Positions 63,420-64,000 of a DNA stretch of 64,000 nt are shown here, piece after piece (positions within the stretch are counted from its first letter, which is position 1; each line of letters begins with the position of its first letter). Below the pieces are notes generated by a model, which worked only from the letters and a program-made list of their open reading frames with translations, ran no database searches and was not told the DNA's origin. Made by a program: the position numbers and the translations under genes. The DNA comes from Mariniflexile sp. TRM1-10 (lineage in GTDB: Bacteria; Bacteroidota; Bacteroidia; Flavobacteriales; Flavobacteriaceae): NCBI RefSeq assembly GCF_003425985.1, contig NZ_CP022985.1, positions 3,146,001-3,210,000 on the forward strand. The letters are read 5' to 3'.

Positions 63420-64000
63420 ATGAGTTTTTTTAAAAAAATATTTTCATCAGAAAAGAAAGAAACCCTTGATAAAGGTTTAGAGAAAACCAAAACGACTTTC
63501 TTTGGAAAATTAAGTAAAGCCGTCGCAGGTAAGTCTAAAGTAGATGATGAAGTTTTAGATAATCTTGAAGAAGTTTTAGTCTCTAGCGATGTTGGAGTTA
63601 ACACGACCCTGAAAATTATTGAGCGTATTGAAGCACGCGTTTCAAAAGATAAGTATTTAGGAACCGACGAACTTAATGTTATACTTCGTGAAGAGATTGC
63701 AGGTTTGTTAAGTGAAACAAACTCGGGCGAGGATTCCGAATTTACGATTCCTCAAGATAAAAAACCGTATGTCATCATGGTGGTTGGTGTTAATGGTGTT
63801 GGAAAAACTACCACCATTGGTAAAATGGCTTACCAATTTAAAAAACAAGGATATCGTGTGGTTTTAGGTGCTGCCGATACGTTTAGAGCTGCTGCCATAG
63901 ACCAACTTCAAGTTTGGGCTGATAGAGTAGGTGTGCCATTGATAAAACAATCTATGGGTTCCGATCCGGCTTCTGTAGCATTTGATACTTTGAAAAGTGC
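63420..64000 (+). CDS. ftsY: signal recognition particle receptor FtsY, 3' end outside window
   Basis: The first 193 residues of FtsY. Short A/N domain without a long acidic region, then the G domain with P-loop GVNGVGKTT (123-131) and DTFRAAAIDQL. GTPase docking of SRP-ribosome complexes to SecYEG. ATG at 63420 is set by the conserved MSFFKKIF start. Runs off the right edge. Confidence 0.95.
   Translation, partial: MSFFKKIFSSEKKETLDKGLEKTKTTFFGKLSKAVAGKSKVDDEVLDNLEEVLVSSDVGVNTTLKIIERIEARVSKDKYLGTDELNVILREEIAGLLSETNSGEDSEFTIPQDKKPYVIMVVGVNGVGKTTTIGKMAYQFKKQGYRVVLGAADTFRAAAIDQLQVWADRVGVPLIKQSMGSDPASVAFDTLKS

Overview
The window is 64 kb of AT-rich chromosome that looks like a member of the Flavobacteriaceae (Bacteroidota). 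The evidence is the gene order rpsU-xerC-hpf-tRNAs-tuf-tRNA-Trp-secE-nusG-rplKAJL-rpoBC, the promoter form TTG-N18/19-TAnnTTTG before several genes, the near absence of Shine-Dalgarno sequences (rpsU is the clear exception), and many families typical of the group (DUF2851, DUF3467, DUF4295, DUF4369, DUF6249, TonB-dependent/outer-membrane barrel protein, YjdI, SSS symporter). I see no phage, insertion sequence, CRISPR array or rRNA operon. Most genes are housekeeping; the unusual content is in small interspersed repeats, hairpins and promoter architecture.

Layout. 1-1522: an alkylation-repair-like trio (2OG-Fe(II) oxygenase cut by the left edge, an Ada-type zinc-stub protein, an AlkB homologue). 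1677-6578 (minus): flavin-dependent acyl-CoA dehydrogenase-like enzyme, amidohydrolase, secreted GH42 beta-galactosidase, DUF2721. 6661-13493 (plus): DUF2851, a PspC-K+ channel pair, alanine/glycine symporter, ComEA-like HhH protein, acyl-CoA dehydrogenase. 13499-29256 (plus): the translation/transcription core with five tRNAs, EF-Tu, SecE, NusG, four ribosomal proteins, RpoB, RpoC and DUF3467. 29499-37870: YjdI and RF3, then idi-PTPS-manA, several small genes, a second tRNA-Thr, two candidate small RNAs, DoxX and a VanX-like dipeptidase. 38068-42953: ECF sigma factor with a membrane partner, sterol desaturase family protein, DEAD-box helicase, bestrophin, AhpD-like protein. 43020-53687: Crp/Fnr regulator, B12-binding radical SAM protein, MOSC, DUF2059, HtpG, FabH-like enzyme, outer-membrane barrel receptor. 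53956-64000: CoA-binding protein, SSS symporter, RecR, glycosyltransferase, lipoyl E2, exonuclease, FAH-family hydrolase, Hpt, CinA, then rpmB-rpmG-DUF4295 and the start of ftsY.

How the genes work together. The central block makes the elongation and transcription machinery, with hairpins at rplK, between rplL and rpoB, and between tuf and tRNA-Trp that are plausible control points. rpsU carries a strong Shine-Dalgarno in a genome that otherwise ignores it, the hallmark of bS21 autoregulation described in Flavobacterium. Other groups are alkylation repair (1-1522), potassium channel pair (8375-9618), isoprenoid/pterin/mannose small enzymes (31577-33482), and sigma factor plus membrane protein (38068-39064).

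Most noteworthy: (i) two tRNA genes (Thr, Trp) whose last 17-18 nt are repeated after a short insert carrying the same 29-nt core; (ii) a family of ATTCC-N10-GGAAT hairpins sitting 0-6 nt after gene 3' ends, always in the orientation of the upstream gene; (iii) a 96-bp tandem duplication that repeats the last 15 codons of the gene after rpoC; (iv) -24/-12 (sigma-54-like) promoters before htpG and before a roughly 113-nt gene-less transcript unit; (v) a palindromic intergenic repeat read in frame inside a radical SAM gene.
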